A stretch of 64,000 nt of DNA from Dolomedes plantarius (taxonomy: Eukaryota; Arthropoda; Arachnida; Araneae; Dolomedidae): NCBI GenBank assembly GCA_907164885.2, contig OU015493.1, forward strand, positions 62,073,668 to 62,137,667. Reading direction: 5' to 3'. Positions 48,185 to 59,789 of the stretch are shown in pieces; positions within the stretch are counted from its first letter, which is position 1, and each line of letters opens with the position of its first letter. The notes beneath the pieces are model-generated. The model was not told the origin of the DNA, searched no databases, and saw only the letters and a list, made by a program, of their open reading frames with translations. A program made the translations under genes and the position numbers.

Positions 48185-48671
48185 TGTGGTTCTTCCTTTC
48201 TTTTTTATATCTCTAACGGTCCAGGCACATTATAAATGTACGAGGGCTACTTCTGAATAACTCCTTTATTCTCTACGTAGAGGCAGACTAACATATACAG
48301 ACTTGGGGCTTCCAAAATAATACACAACAGTACCGCAACCGCGGTACTAAGAAACTAAGGTCGCATATGAATCCTCAGGCAGAGTATGAATTCACTAAAA
48401 ATACCCGTAACCTCGGCTCTGAGCTAATTCTCGAAGTCGTGCAGCCACCTCGGCTAAATACCAATACCAACGCTCTGTCAGTTAAACACCGCTATCACCT
48501 TCCATCAAGCTTGCATCGCTCTCTCTCGTATCGCTACTAAAGTCTTGGGCTTTTGCCCAACTCAGCGTGTGCCCTTTAAATAGATCAAACATCTGCGCCG
48601 AACTCACTTTGGCTGGCATGTACAGCGCGTGCTACCCGAAATTTGCATCTGAGCAACACGCGAACCCTACA
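48185..48671 (-). repeat. 5' LTR (right) of the gag-only element
   Basis: 487 bp, same termini as the left LTR. The primer-binding site lies just inside, at about 48181-48170. Confidence 0.95.
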
Positions 48672-48859
48672 ATATCTCTACTAATTGATTTTTATCTATT
48701 GCTAGGTTGTAACTATCAGTACTAGGATTCGAACATCCCCTTGTAGGCTTCGAAGTCGACGTCCAGATCACTAGCTCATGCCCAACGGTTTGAAAGAATC
48801 TCACTATATGAATACTAGATGGCCCATGCGACAATTTCGCATGCAAAATATACGTAAAT

Positions 48860-49370
48860 TTTACAGCTAGGTGTTTTTCTTCTTAACTAATCCCAGATTG
48901 TCTAGCAAGGCTAGACAATCTTCATGAAACCAAAAATATCTAAAAGTCTAAAAACAGTAGAGGGTCCCGAAGGACCTAGTCCTTTGTAAACCCAAACAAG
49001 CCAAAGATGGGCAGTGGACACCATGTCGCAGAGCACCAGTCGCACTCCGGGAAGATCTTCTGACCCTGCCGAAAGTGAGTGCTCTAATATGATCACTCAT
49101 GAAGCGTGAGAAGGCTGATTGACATTTTCTGGTCTTGAGATGGAAAAGGACCCACCCGGACTTCTTTCAAAGTACCATGGGTGGCAAGGAGGAGTTCTCC
49201 AAAGATGGTATTTGTGTCTATCTTCTTAAGAGAGTAAATCTCTCTAAAAGTAAGCAGCCTCACAAGGGCTCACCGTACTCCTCAGCAGCAGTCCCTGGCT
49301 GAAAAGTCGGCCCTTTCATTACCGTCAATCCCAACACAAATGGTTTGTAGTAGGCTGAAAGAAGAACCGG
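48860..49370 (-). pseudogene. LINE RNase H and C-terminal tail remnant
   Basis: On the minus strand near 49340 the sequence reads CVGIDGNERADFSARDCC, the last conserved RNase H block (G..GNE.AD..A) of I/R1-type non-LTR elements. About 200 bp further, a Cys-containing region and then DPLLFLDF follow, as in the tails of such proteins. Stops and shifts are frequent. No poly-A or target duplication is visible. It lies about 200 bp outside the right LTR of the gag-only element. Confidence 0.65.
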
Positions 49371-49867
49371 TTTATTTGTATCCATGTGTATTTTCAAACA
49401 ACAAATGATAAAACACCTTTGGACACTGTGAGATTATGGATTTAGTGGACTGTAAAGATTTATTTCGAATTTAAACAAAGAAATTACAATACTTGCACAT
49501 TTAATAGAATAAACTTGCGATTAATAGAATACAATGAATATAAGGGAGGGATCAACGCTTGGAAAATGGAACACCCAATAAGCATAAAGAATGAATTATT
49601 TAACATGCAGATTCACGATGAAAATCTTGTCAATCCCCCGACATCCTCCAAACCTTTTACTTTTGAAAATGCATCAAAAAACAAATGATAAGCAGCAGCC
49701 ATTTTCAGCCTTGCTCCCTACACGTACAACAGATTTCTAAACAAAAGTGAATGTTGCCATACACCGTTACAAAAAAATAGAAATGCTATGTCAGTGCTGC
49801 CGCCCTATGAACGATGATTGCTGATGCTGGACGGAACAGACACAAAATTGGAGGTGAAGCATAACAC

Positions 49868-50388
49868 AAAACAGGGGAACGTGAGATATGTACACGTCAA
49901 AACACATTTGTAGACATTGTTAAAAGTTAAGTATAACACAAACTCGTGGAGAAGGGGATATTTACATTACAAAACCTCTTTGTGCACAATATTTGATTGC
50001 GCCGTATCGGAACACCGGGGAAAGAACTATAGCGCCAAAAGTCAATTTTTAGCTTCTATTTTTAAACAAAACGATACAATGTGACATTGTAAATTAACAA
50101 TTCGTCAGAATCGGAAAAAAAAACAGGGGAACATGAGATATGTACACTTCAAAACAACTTTGTAGACAATATTAAAAGTTAAATATGACACAAACTCTTG
50201 GAAAATGTGATATTTACATTACAAAACCTATTTATGCACACTATTTGACAGTGCCGCTATTTGACCGTGCACAATATTAACGCATACAGGGAAAGAACTT
50301 AGGTCCAAAATTCATTTTTCACTTCGATTTTTAAACAAACAATACAATGTGTAATTCTGAATTAACAATTCGTCAGAAGCGGAGAACT
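49868..50388. repeat. Diverged tandem duplication, period about 253 bp
   Basis: Two units start AAACAGGGGAACRTGAGATA (49868 and 50121) and end near AACAATTCGTCAGAAKCGGA. They differ by clear substitutions and a short insertion in unit 2. Confidence 0.9.
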
Positions 50389-51682
50389 TAATCTTTAAAA
50401 TGGTACCTCATTTATGGATTTTGGTTAAGTATGAAGGGAGAGAAAAGGAATCGTCCACAAAACAATTCACCTGCTAAAAATAATATATATGGTTTTCCAT
50501 GCAAATTGGATTCGTTCACCTTAGTGCTAACCCTATTGAGAAAATATGTCCAAGGATTGCCGACTTGGATTTAAAGATTTTTTTTAATTGTACTATGTAA
50601 AAGAGAAAGAAACTTTATACCTCGAGACATTTTTCGTTTATTTTTAATTGCTAATAATATTTTGAAATTTAATTTATTCTGAGAATAAAATCGGGTATAG
50701 TGTATTGTTATGTTCATAAATTCCTTTTGACGTGATTTATAAAATGAATCCTGTTGCAAGGTGCAAAAAAATTCAGGCTATCTGAAAATATCATATTTTT
50801 TATTGGATTACCAGCATTTATGTAGCTGTAAATAGGGAAAAAATTTCTCCATAGGTTAATATTGAGGTGAGCGAATCTAATAGGAATAATACACAGCAGC
50901 CTTAACTGGCTATCATCATATGTTTTCATGAAAGAAACAGTCATGAAAAATTCAAGGTAATATAAATTTAATAACGAAATGGGAGGCTTATACTGAAATA
51001 ATGAAACTAAATCGCTTCAATCCATTCAACTTATTTCAATAATTATAAATTCTCAGTATAAATTATTCCTAATTGTTTTAAAAAATGATTTACTTTCTAT
51101 ATGTCCTAACTTAATGACATTAGACAAATTCTTGTTACATTAATCCGATCCTTAAAACATGTCATGAATGTTAACGAGAATTTCCCCAAGCCTGAAAAGT
51201 ATTGACGTATTTCTCGGTCGATAGATGGCGCTGGCAGTACAAGGATTACCTGTGTTCATCCGAATACATTCCGTACTTCCGTGAACAAAGATAGTTTTTT
51301 TTTTCTGTTGAGAAAGCAACTTTAGCTTATTCTTCGTAAATGGATGTCTATACCCTGCATTATTTTTTAGTAATTTAGGCATAATGCGACTTCATTTTAA
51401 ACAACTGATTGAAAATTCAGCAATACCATTTTGCAAAGAGATATGCTTTAAATAGAAATGATAGAATATCTATGTACTATATTTTTTCATAGAAGTCCAT
51501 TTACTGTATCTCTCACCATGTATTTCTAGGGGGAGTGAAGAAGCATTTTTTTATATTCTTGACCCATGATTGTGAGTAAAACTTTTCAGAATTGAATTTT
51601 AAGTTGAGAAAATATTAATAAGGACTTCAAATTTCTTTAGTCGAGATAGTCCGCTAAGTCACTTTTTGTTGTTGATATGATT
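50389..51682. other. No gene recognised
   Basis: AT-rich spacer without similarity that I can identify. Confidence 0.5.
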
Positions 51683-52704
51683 AGCGGGTCAGGTACCTTT
51701 TAAAAGGTAAGAGAATCGACAAACTTATGTGTTCAATCCTCAGTAGTTTTGAAAATCATTTATTCAGAAATATAAAAAATTTACTGTGAGTTAACCATAC
51801 TTACTTCTCTATAAATACGGTTCTATTATTATATTTCTAGCTCGAAGAGAATTTTTTTTAATTCTGTAAAATGTCAACCATTGTTTTTTTCAATGTTATG
51901 TCATAGCGAGCAGACTTGCATAATAACTTACTTAATGAACAGACACATTTTTATTAAGGCTTGTGGCGGTCTTGTTGTAGAGTGCACTGGCTTTCAGTGC
52001 TGAGGGTACTCGGATCGAATCCCGGCGTCGCGCCACTAAAATGCCTCCGTTTGTGTCGTCCCTTCATAGGGGGTAAAGCTGGTCCACCTATATGGTGCCC
52101 ACATAGTAAAATGGCCTGCAAAACAATGGTGTATTAAAGCGAATGTCTTCACAAGTGCCTCCGCATTGGAAAAAAAGAACACTTTTATTAGTTTTAAAAT
52201 TGTGTTATATAAAACATCTTTAAAATGACCGAAATCAAAATTTCTAGTTCTTCATAATAAAAAGTTTTTGAAAAATTTAAAAATTTCAATTTTTTTTTAA
52301 TTTTAAAATTTTCAATATTTTAATAAATATTTAAAATTTTATTTTTTTCATAAATTTAACTATAATTGAAATTTTTATAATAAGGATGACATAATAGTTT
52401 GTCATTTTAATTATACATGTTTATATTGCCCGTGTATAAAATTTCATGGTATTCTAGCCAACTGTCTGGGAATATCATGTGCGCAATGACCTAACAATGG
52501 AAAACATTGTTGAAACATTAAAAAAATTTTAAAAATCATCCCCAAGCAAGAATTAATGTAAAGTCATATTTATAAAAAAGAAAGAATGTTTAACTCACAG
52601 TAAAATTTTCATATTTCTGAATAAATGGTTTACATAGCTACTGATAATTGAAAATAGGGATATGTTTATCGGGTCTCTTAGATTTAAAAGGTATCTGACC
52701 CGTT
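51683..52704. mobile_element. Element with long (about 130 bp) inverted repeats, SINE inside
   Basis: The left arm (51683-51815, GCGGGTCAGGTACCTTTTAA ... CATTTATTCAGAAATAT ... TTTACTGTGAGTTAA) is the reverse complement of 52560-52704 with moderate divergence. The arms match 3958-4100. The interior has no transposase. The target duplication is unresolved. It may be a foldback or long-TIR MITE of unknown superfamily. Confidence 0.75.
51958..52185 (+). repeat. tRNA-derived SINE, third family
   Basis: GTGGCGGTCTTGTTGTAGAG is an A-box-like head and CTCGGATCGAATCCCGGCG the B box. The head aligns with 33411-33452 and 33662-33690. It sits inside the long-inverted-repeat element. Confidence 0.8.
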
Positions 52705-53300
52705 AAGCTTCTTTGAACTTCAGCGATGTATTTTTCCGAGTTTAAACTAAACTATCTGGTAGAAATTCATAGCAGATATTAGAAAATATTACTACTGCAG
52801 ATGACTTTTTCTCTCTATAATGTCTTAGCAAATCTCTCTTTCTCGGATGTCTTCATTTTATTCATAAAAGCATGAAGGAAATGGAAAACAAAATGTAAAG
52901 TCGAAAATATAAGATGGGGATATAGTTTTGGCATTATTAATTTCCTCCAAAAATCAATAACAAAATTATTAATTTCAACTCAAATCTTTGAAGAAATTAA
53001 AATATCTATAGATTATTCAAACATTTCAAATCAAAGATTGACAGAGAGCTTTTTACTTTAAACTGTACGGCAATTAAAAAAAAAAGACGTCCGTTTTTCC
53101 AATTTGGTCCTAACTATTATAGCGCTGACTAATGTAAGTTCACGGTTGTAGTAACCCTGGAAGTAAAACTTGTTAAAGTTTAGCATAACTTGGAACTTAA
53201 CAATTGTGTACAAATAAACTTCGATATATTGGAAAGGAAATAAAGATATATCTACTGCAGTTAGATACAAAACGCGCGCCGAAAACGATACGACGCCAAC

Positions 53301-53534
53301 CAGAGGTGGCTCCAGTCCAGAGATTTTTTTTTAGGGGGGGGGGCAATGTCAGCTCTTAGGGTTATAATATATATATATATATATATAAGAAATAAACATA
53401 GTCTCATTTTAAATTTAAATTCATTTAGTAGTAGGTATACGATTATATAATTTTAGGCTATGAAAAAAATACGCCGGGCTTTTTTGGGAGGGGCAATTGC
53501 CCCTATTGCCCCCCCTCCCTTGGAGCCGCCAATG
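53301..53534. mobile_element. hAT MITE with 8-bp target duplication
   Basis: Ends CAGAGGTGGCTCCAGT and reverse complement of CATTGGCGGCTCCAAG. Flanks ACGCCAAC (53293-53300) and ACGCTAAC (53535-53542) are an 8-bp duplication with one mismatch. The 234-bp body has G-rich and C-rich runs near the ends and a TA microsatellite at about 53369-53388. Confidence 0.9.
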
Positions 53535-53542
53535 ACGCTAAC

Positions 53543-54655
53543 GAACTAAGGTCAAGGTCAAGATATTGAGTTTTACGTTGAACCTAGCTAAACTCATTAC
53601 GAACGGAATTGAACAAAGTTAACATAAAGATGGAATTTCGAATTAAAAAGGGCCAAAAAGCAACAGAATTTTGAAGAACGCACGGTAGTCAATTTAGATC
53701 AGACATCTGTCCAAAGGGAAGACCGGTGTGGGGGATCCGTTATTACCAAAGCAGTAGCAAAACGATCGAACGATAATAAACCTTGACAATGACAGAGACA
53801 CTTGCAAGAGAAGCAATTAACATTTTTAAAAAAATTTAAAAGCACCCGAACGCAGAGAGAAGAATGGAACAAATGCTGCCACCATAGGATCATAGGAAAA
53901 TAGGTCAAACTGCAATGCACGGGCCTAGCCCTCAATTGCAGTCTTTCAGAAAATAAAACAGCGGGGAACGAAAAAAGGAGCATAAAATAAAATTAAACTG
54001 GTGAACAATGAGGAAAAACATAAAAAAAAGCAAAGAGCTTGAGAAAAGAAATTACATTAAAAAATTAAATGGGAGTTAATTACAAAAAAGTTGGAAAAAA
54101 CTGGAAATAATTCTTATATAGCTCGTTGAGACGTTGAGGCACGCGCAGAAACGCAAACCTTGCATCTTCGATTAACCGTCATATGCAAATGAACTGATAA
54201 TAAGAATATTACTATTCGCACGTTTGCGATTCATTGGCACACGAATCGCACGAGACCATGGTGGCACTATACTATCAATGTAAAAACTGGTTTTTCTACT
54301 GTCAGTGTATATTAGAAAAAATATATTCCCTCTCTTTTTCTCTCTCTCTCTCTCACATACATATATAGAAATTAAATATGCATAAAAGGAACACCTGCTT
54401 TTCTACGGCTGCTAATTTGTTCTGAAAATAAGATCGAATAAACATTAAGTAAAATACATTTCCATTATTAGTACTGAATTCTGTTCCGAAGAAAAGACAT
54501 TTGTTGGAATATAGCATTGGAATACATGCAGCGACGCTGTCGAGAGAGCAGACTGCTGAGTTTATGATTTTTACGGTTCTACTATTTTTAATTTTCTTTA
54601 CTAAAATTGTTCATTACAACAAGAGTTTGTGGTACAAATAACTAAAATTTAGATA
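53543..54655. other. No gene recognised; CT-rich microsatellite near 54331-54355
   Basis: One 94-codon minus-strand frame (53983-53699) has no recognisable domain and is likely chance. Confidence 0.45.
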
Positions 54656-55437
54656 CAGTGGAACCTCGATATATCGAACCTCGATATAATCGTCTTCCTT
54701 AATAAATCGAAGTTTTTCCCATTCTCCTTGAACCTGCCTAACACTCCCATGTTATTATTGACACTAGAAAGACGACTGCCGTCATTTTGACGGTTTCGGA
54801 CATGCTATTGAGAGCTATGTCTGTATTTATGTCCTCAGGTTTCTGAAATTTTATGACTTTTTCTAATTTTACGCGCAATGTGCACACACATTTACAAAAA
54901 TTATATTCGATAGTAAAGAGGGGGAGAAAATATGTTGTATATCATATACTAAGACTGAAAGCCGTCAATTTGACGGCAATATAGAAAACAGGCAGAAATC
55001 TAAAATAATACAGGAAAATGATAGTTACTTTTCGTCTCTTCCACTTTTGCAAATAACAAAAATATTGGCTCTTAATAATATGGGAAATATGGGTGTTGAA
55101 AAAAAAGGACTGCACAAATCATGCATATATTTTTACGGATAAACGATACCAGGTTGTCAGATCGGCATACCTGCAAAAAATATATATAAATATACTAATT
55201 TAGTATATATTGGTATGAAATAGTTCAAAATTTAAAGTATTTAACCATTTAAAAAAACATTAAATATTTTAAATTCTTGATTTTATTTTTTACCGTCAAA
55301 ATGATGGCATTCAGTCTGTTTAGTAAGAGAAAATTTCCCATCTTTCTAGTATTAAATCGAACCTCGGTATATTGAAATCTTCGATAATTTGACGTTTTCT
55401 CGTTCCCCTTGAGGTTCGATATATCAAAGTTCCACTG
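54656..55437. mobile_element. Tigger/pogo-like MITE, interrupted
   Basis: Inverted ends CAGTGGAACCTCGATATATC and reverse complement of CAGTGGAACTTTGATATATC, with TA at 54654-54655 and 55438-55439. The ends are typical of Tigger/pogo elements of the Tc1/mariner superfamily. Without the 590-bp insert it is only about 190 bp long. Confidence 0.88.
54762..55351. mobile_element. piggyBac-like MITE nested in the Tigger element
   Basis: The ends are CACTAGAAAGACGACTGCCG and reverse complement of TACTAGAAAGATGGG. Both have an inner palindrome around CCGTCATTTTGACGG / CCATCATTTTGACGG, and another, CCGTCAATTTGACGG, is at about 54962. Flanks are TTGA (mutated TTAA) and TTAA (55352-55355). CACTAGAA and the GTCAAWWTGAC palindrome are shared with the piggyBac end at 1410-1442. 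Confidence 0.82.
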
Positions 55438-55570
55438 TATTTGAGCGGCTGGCAATATAAAATTGTTTCACGGGCACCGCGTTGTCGACCCCTGATATAA
55501 TATATAAACATTCGCCATATTGTTTTCGAGTAAAAACGAAGTAAAACTGATACAAAGTTTTAACGATTAG

Positions 55571-55850
55571 GATTTTTATTATCACAGTGGTAGAACTAAA
55601 TTTTTTGAACCTAAACAGCATTTTTACAACTCCAGGTACCTTCAATATGTCAAATTCATTAGCTATCGTTTTTATTATCACAGGGGTAGAACTACAATTT
55701 TTGACACTAAACAGAATTTTACAGCTCCAGGCACCTTCAGTAAGTTAAATTCAATAATTATCGTTTTTATTATCACAAGGGTAAAACTACAATTTTTGAC
55801 CCTAAACAGAATTTTTACTACTCCAAGCACCTTCAGCGCTTTAAACTTTT
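55571..55850. repeat. Tandem repeat, three units of about 96 bp
   Basis: Units starting GTTTTTATTATCAC near 55572, 55668 and 55763 each contain ACTACAATTTTTGAC, CTAAACAGAATTTT and CCTTCAG. The array ends just outside the inverted terminus at 55845. Confidence 0.92.
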
Positions 55851-55882
55851 CCTTACGGGGTAGAATAGCATGTATCCCAAGA

Positions 55883-55945
<63 letters not shown>

Positions 55946-55957
55946 ATATTGTATATA

Positions 55958-57827
55958 CTAGCTGAAGTACCCGGCGATGCCCGGGATTTTAAGAATGTTT
56001 GTTAACCAAAATCAATTTAAAAATTAACACAGTATAAATAACATAGAAAAATATATGTGAAATGTTATACGCACGTCTCAGAATTTCAGCTTTTCATCAT
56101 TGTAGTACTAAAATCTGAAAAGTAAAAATGTCAAATTCTCTAATGTTTTTAACCAAAATTAATTTAAAACTAAGCACAGTATAAAACATAGAAAAAAAAC
56201 CTCGTGAAATCTATAAATATATAAATTTATAATAAACTCCTCAGAATTCAGCTAGAATTAGCCTTTCATCATTGGGGCAAAAAAAAGAAACTGAAATTAC
56301 AGGTTCAGCAGAAATTTCCAATAGAACCATGATATGACTGCAGCGTTGCCTCTTAAAAAATGAAGTGTTTGATTGAGGGCTGCAAACCATTCAACTCCTC
56401 TCCACATTTAACTCCTATAAACATCCTCTACATATTAAATTCCTTTTCTCTCCATAATAAACTCCTCAGATTTTTGGTACTTTCAGCCTTTCATCATAGT
56501 ACCACTAAAAGCTGAAACATCCTCTCCAGAAATATAAATTTATTAATTTCAATAATTAAACACACACAAATATATAAATTACGCAAAAGTTTTTTAACCA
56601 ACATTTGAATAATTCGTAAATGAAAAAGCATATGAAAATAAAAATAAGAACTTCCGGAATCGAAATTAATTACCCTTAATTTTTAATTAATAAAAACCAA
56701 CATATATGAATAAAAACGATAGTTGTTTAAAACCATATGAAAATAAAGATATTATAAACATGATAATAAAAAAAACATAAGAAAATAATGCTCGCGCATG
56801 AAGTTAACGTTACGATATAAAGAGTATAATTATAAACCGCGTGCATAAAATATTTAGATTTCCAAACGAAATACATTAATTTTTAGGAAAAAACTACTTT
56901 TAATCGAGAAATTAAATACATTGCACAAAATTTTGATTTTACCATCTTTCTACCCTACAATTTACACCCTACTTCTTTTAAATGGGATGTAAATATAAAG
57001 TTTTAACAGCCAATTGAATGCCAGTTAAAAACGATTGTTGTTTAAAATCATATGAAAATTAAGCTATTATAAAGATATTAAAAAAAGTATAGGAAAATAA
57101 TGCGTGCGCATGAAGTTAACGTTACGATATAAAGATAGTAATAAAAATCTAATATATAAAACATTTCCGTAACTGACTGACAAAATGATTGACTGAATGA
57201 CATACAAAGTACAGACCAAACCGCTGAACCTAAGGACTGAAATTTTGCATGGCGATTCTTCTTATAATGTAGAATCGCCATGCAAGGGTGCATTAAGAAG
57301 ATTTTTGAAAAATTCTTCTTAGATTTTTTTAAATTAAATTTTTAAGCTGTTTTTGTAACTTTTTTCAAGTTTGCATTTAAAATAAATTTGAGGGATGTAA
57401 AATTTATATCACTATAAAGATCATAGAAATTCCTTTAAAATGAAGTTTTTTTCGAATCTTTACCTCCATTTTCTGATTTTTGGTGAATTTTTAAAGATTA
57501 ATTTTCACAATTTAATTTATTAAACGCTGATCATGTGATTTCTTTTTCTGGTACTTTAAATAAATTTATCGTCACGTAACAACGAAATAGACAAAAAAAA
57601 ATTTTTCTTGCTAATGCTGCAACGATTGGACATTATCCAAAAAATATTAAAATACAGTAAAAGATATGTTCCTCAAACTGTACTATATTCTTTAGTATGT
57701 CCTATTAGATTTAATTTGAATATTTTCTTCTACATTTTTGTTTATAAAAATATCCCTTACGATTTTAAAATATATATTTTTTTGTTTTCTTACATCAATT
57801 TTATACATTGATCGTTGTATTTATTAT
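55958..57827 (-). mobile_element. Helitron-like element, copy 2
   Basis: Read on the minus strand the 3' end is CATCGCCGGGTACTTCAGCT followed by AG, that is the CTAG end after a GC-rich hairpin typical of Helitrons. The distal half, 57150-57800, matches the Helitron-like copy at 38605-39300. Degenerate repeats of TGTTTGTTAACCAAAATCAA occur at 55996 and recur in the next block. No Rep/helicase gene is visible. The far end is at a TA microsatellite (57828-57849). Confidence 0.7.
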
Positions 57828-58139
57828 ATTATATATATATATATATATAATTGCCATTAATTGCTTACTTTGACGTTGTATTTAATTTGAATGTATTCCG
57901 TAGCGAAGTGTTGGTTTTCAGATGGGTTGGAATCATGAAGCATCTGTAGCTTCATGGTTGGAATATAAAAAGTTTAAAATAGTGGCGCCATCTACTGTAC
58001 GTCTGTGAATCGACAGTCGCATCCTTCAAAAGTTGTTGGTTATTTATTAATTAAAAATATTGGAAAGTTCTTGTGGATCTGTAAATATACATGTGGTAAC
58101 AGTTTTAAAATTTATAAATTATCAACCTACACAGGTGAT

Positions 58140-58800
58140 AATTTATCCGGCGTTGCCCGGGATTTTAAGAATGTTTGTTAACCAAAATCAATTTAAAAAC
58201 TAAACACAGTATAAATAACATAGAATAAAAAGCATGTGAAATGTCATACGCATGAATAAAAAGAAAACCCAACATATAAAACCATAAATTTACAATAATT
58301 TCTTCAGAATTCAGCTAGATTTAGCGTTTCATCATTCTAGCAAAAAACCCTGAAAAATAAAATATAAAATATTACATTTATTAAACCACTAAAAGCTGAA
58401 AAGGAAAAATGACAAATTGTCTTTAGGAAAGTAAAGAATTTTGAAAAGTAAAGCTGAAAAGTAAAAATGTCAAATTGTCGAATGTTTGTTAACCAAAATC
58501 AATTTAAAAAGAAAACACAGTATAAATAACATAGAAAAGATTTAGCCTTTATCATTGGAGCAAAAAATCCTGAAAAGTAAAACATAAAATATATAAATTT
58601 ATAATAAACCTACCAAAATCCATTAAAAATCTAAACACAGTATAAATAGCATAGAAAAAAATGTATACCAAATGTTATACACATTAATAATATGAAAAAT
58701 AAAATAAAATAAATAATAATTTTTTAAAATAATAAAAAAATAAAAATAATTAAAATAAATAATAAAAAAATAATAATGATAATTTAAAAAATGAAATAAA
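58140..58800 (-). repeat. Degenerate internal repeats of the Helitron-like family
   Basis: ATCCGGCGTTGCCCGGGATT and TGTTTGTTAACCAAAATCAA reappear at about 58147 and 58176, then related units with AACACAGTATAAATA at 58500 and 58630. It looks like a second, older Helitron tail or a tandem amplification of it. Confidence 0.65.
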
Positions 58801-59549
58801 AAAGCCTCCATAAAAAGCTGAAAATACGGGTTTAGCAAAATTTGTACGATCCGTATTGGAACCCGGGTCGTCAAGCGTACGAAATGAACGATTTTACCGA
58901 ATGTGCTACGATGACATGCTTGTTCAGTAAATAGAGAAATATTCGTTCTAAGATTACTGGAAAGTTGCTATGGGTTGGTGAATATACATGTATTTATGGA
59001 GTAAGAAGAGTTTTAAGTCAGAAATAAGTTAGCAGGATAGGAGCTTAGTCTTAAAACTCTTCAAAAGACACAAAGACATAAGCGAGGGGGATTGCAGTAG
59101 CGATTAAAAAAGATCTCGTGACACTTAGCGTGGTTGATTTGAATTTTCCATCGCGTGTGAGAGTGTCAATATGCCGTTGGATCCGATTTATTTTAGAGCA
59201 TAAAATCTGACTTGAAAGATTATTATTTTCCTTTATTATTCTGGTTTAATATATGACTCGAAACTTTTTGAATTTATTAATTTTTATCTTTTTGCTCGCT
59301 GTTTGCCATCTAACCCTAACGTGGACGCCATATTCAGAGGGGTGATTCCACAAAGTGTAACAGCTTACATTAAGTTTCAAAATTGTTGGTTTTTTATTAA
59401 TTAAAAATCAACGGTAATTAATTTCGATTTTTGAAGTTCTTCAGACCCTCGGCTGATTTTAAAGACGCCTGAATGTAAAATGTCTCGATCGTTACTCCTA
59501 AACTGTGGATTTCTATACAATTACAGATAGACAAACATTCATTTTATAT

Positions 59550-59640
59550 ATTAGATATATATATAATATATATATATATATAATATATATATATAATATA
59601 TATATTATAATATATCTATATATATATATATATATATATG
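59550..59640. repeat. Palindromic (AT)n microsatellite
   Basis: TA and AT blocks alternate (ATATATAATATATAT), so it can fold on itself. A similar tract lies at about 55886-55945. Confidence 0.95.
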
Positions 59641-59789
59641 ATTCATTTGGTGGTCCATGCCATGATGTTAAAAAATAAAAGTGTCAGAATCTTCCTTCCA
59701 CAAGCCCTATTTTGTTCCTCCGTATTAAAAAGTATGTAAATAAGATTTCAATCCAATAAGGTAATATTAAGAGGTCGCTAAACATTTGT

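Larger units (their letters stand above)
44758..48671 (-). mobile_element. Gag-only LTR retrotransposon (Gypsy-like, non-autonomous)
   Basis: Two near-identical LTRs enclose about 2.9 kb. Next to the right LTR, on the minus strand, TGGCGCCCGACC follows after TAC: a primer-binding site starting like those that use tRNA-Lys. Next to the left LTR is the purine run AGGGAGAG, a polypurine tract. Flanks ATATA and ATATC suggest a 5-bp target duplication with one mismatch. Gag pieces lie at 47991-46895; no protease, reverse transcriptase or integrase can be seen, so another element would have had to supply them. Confidence 0.88.
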
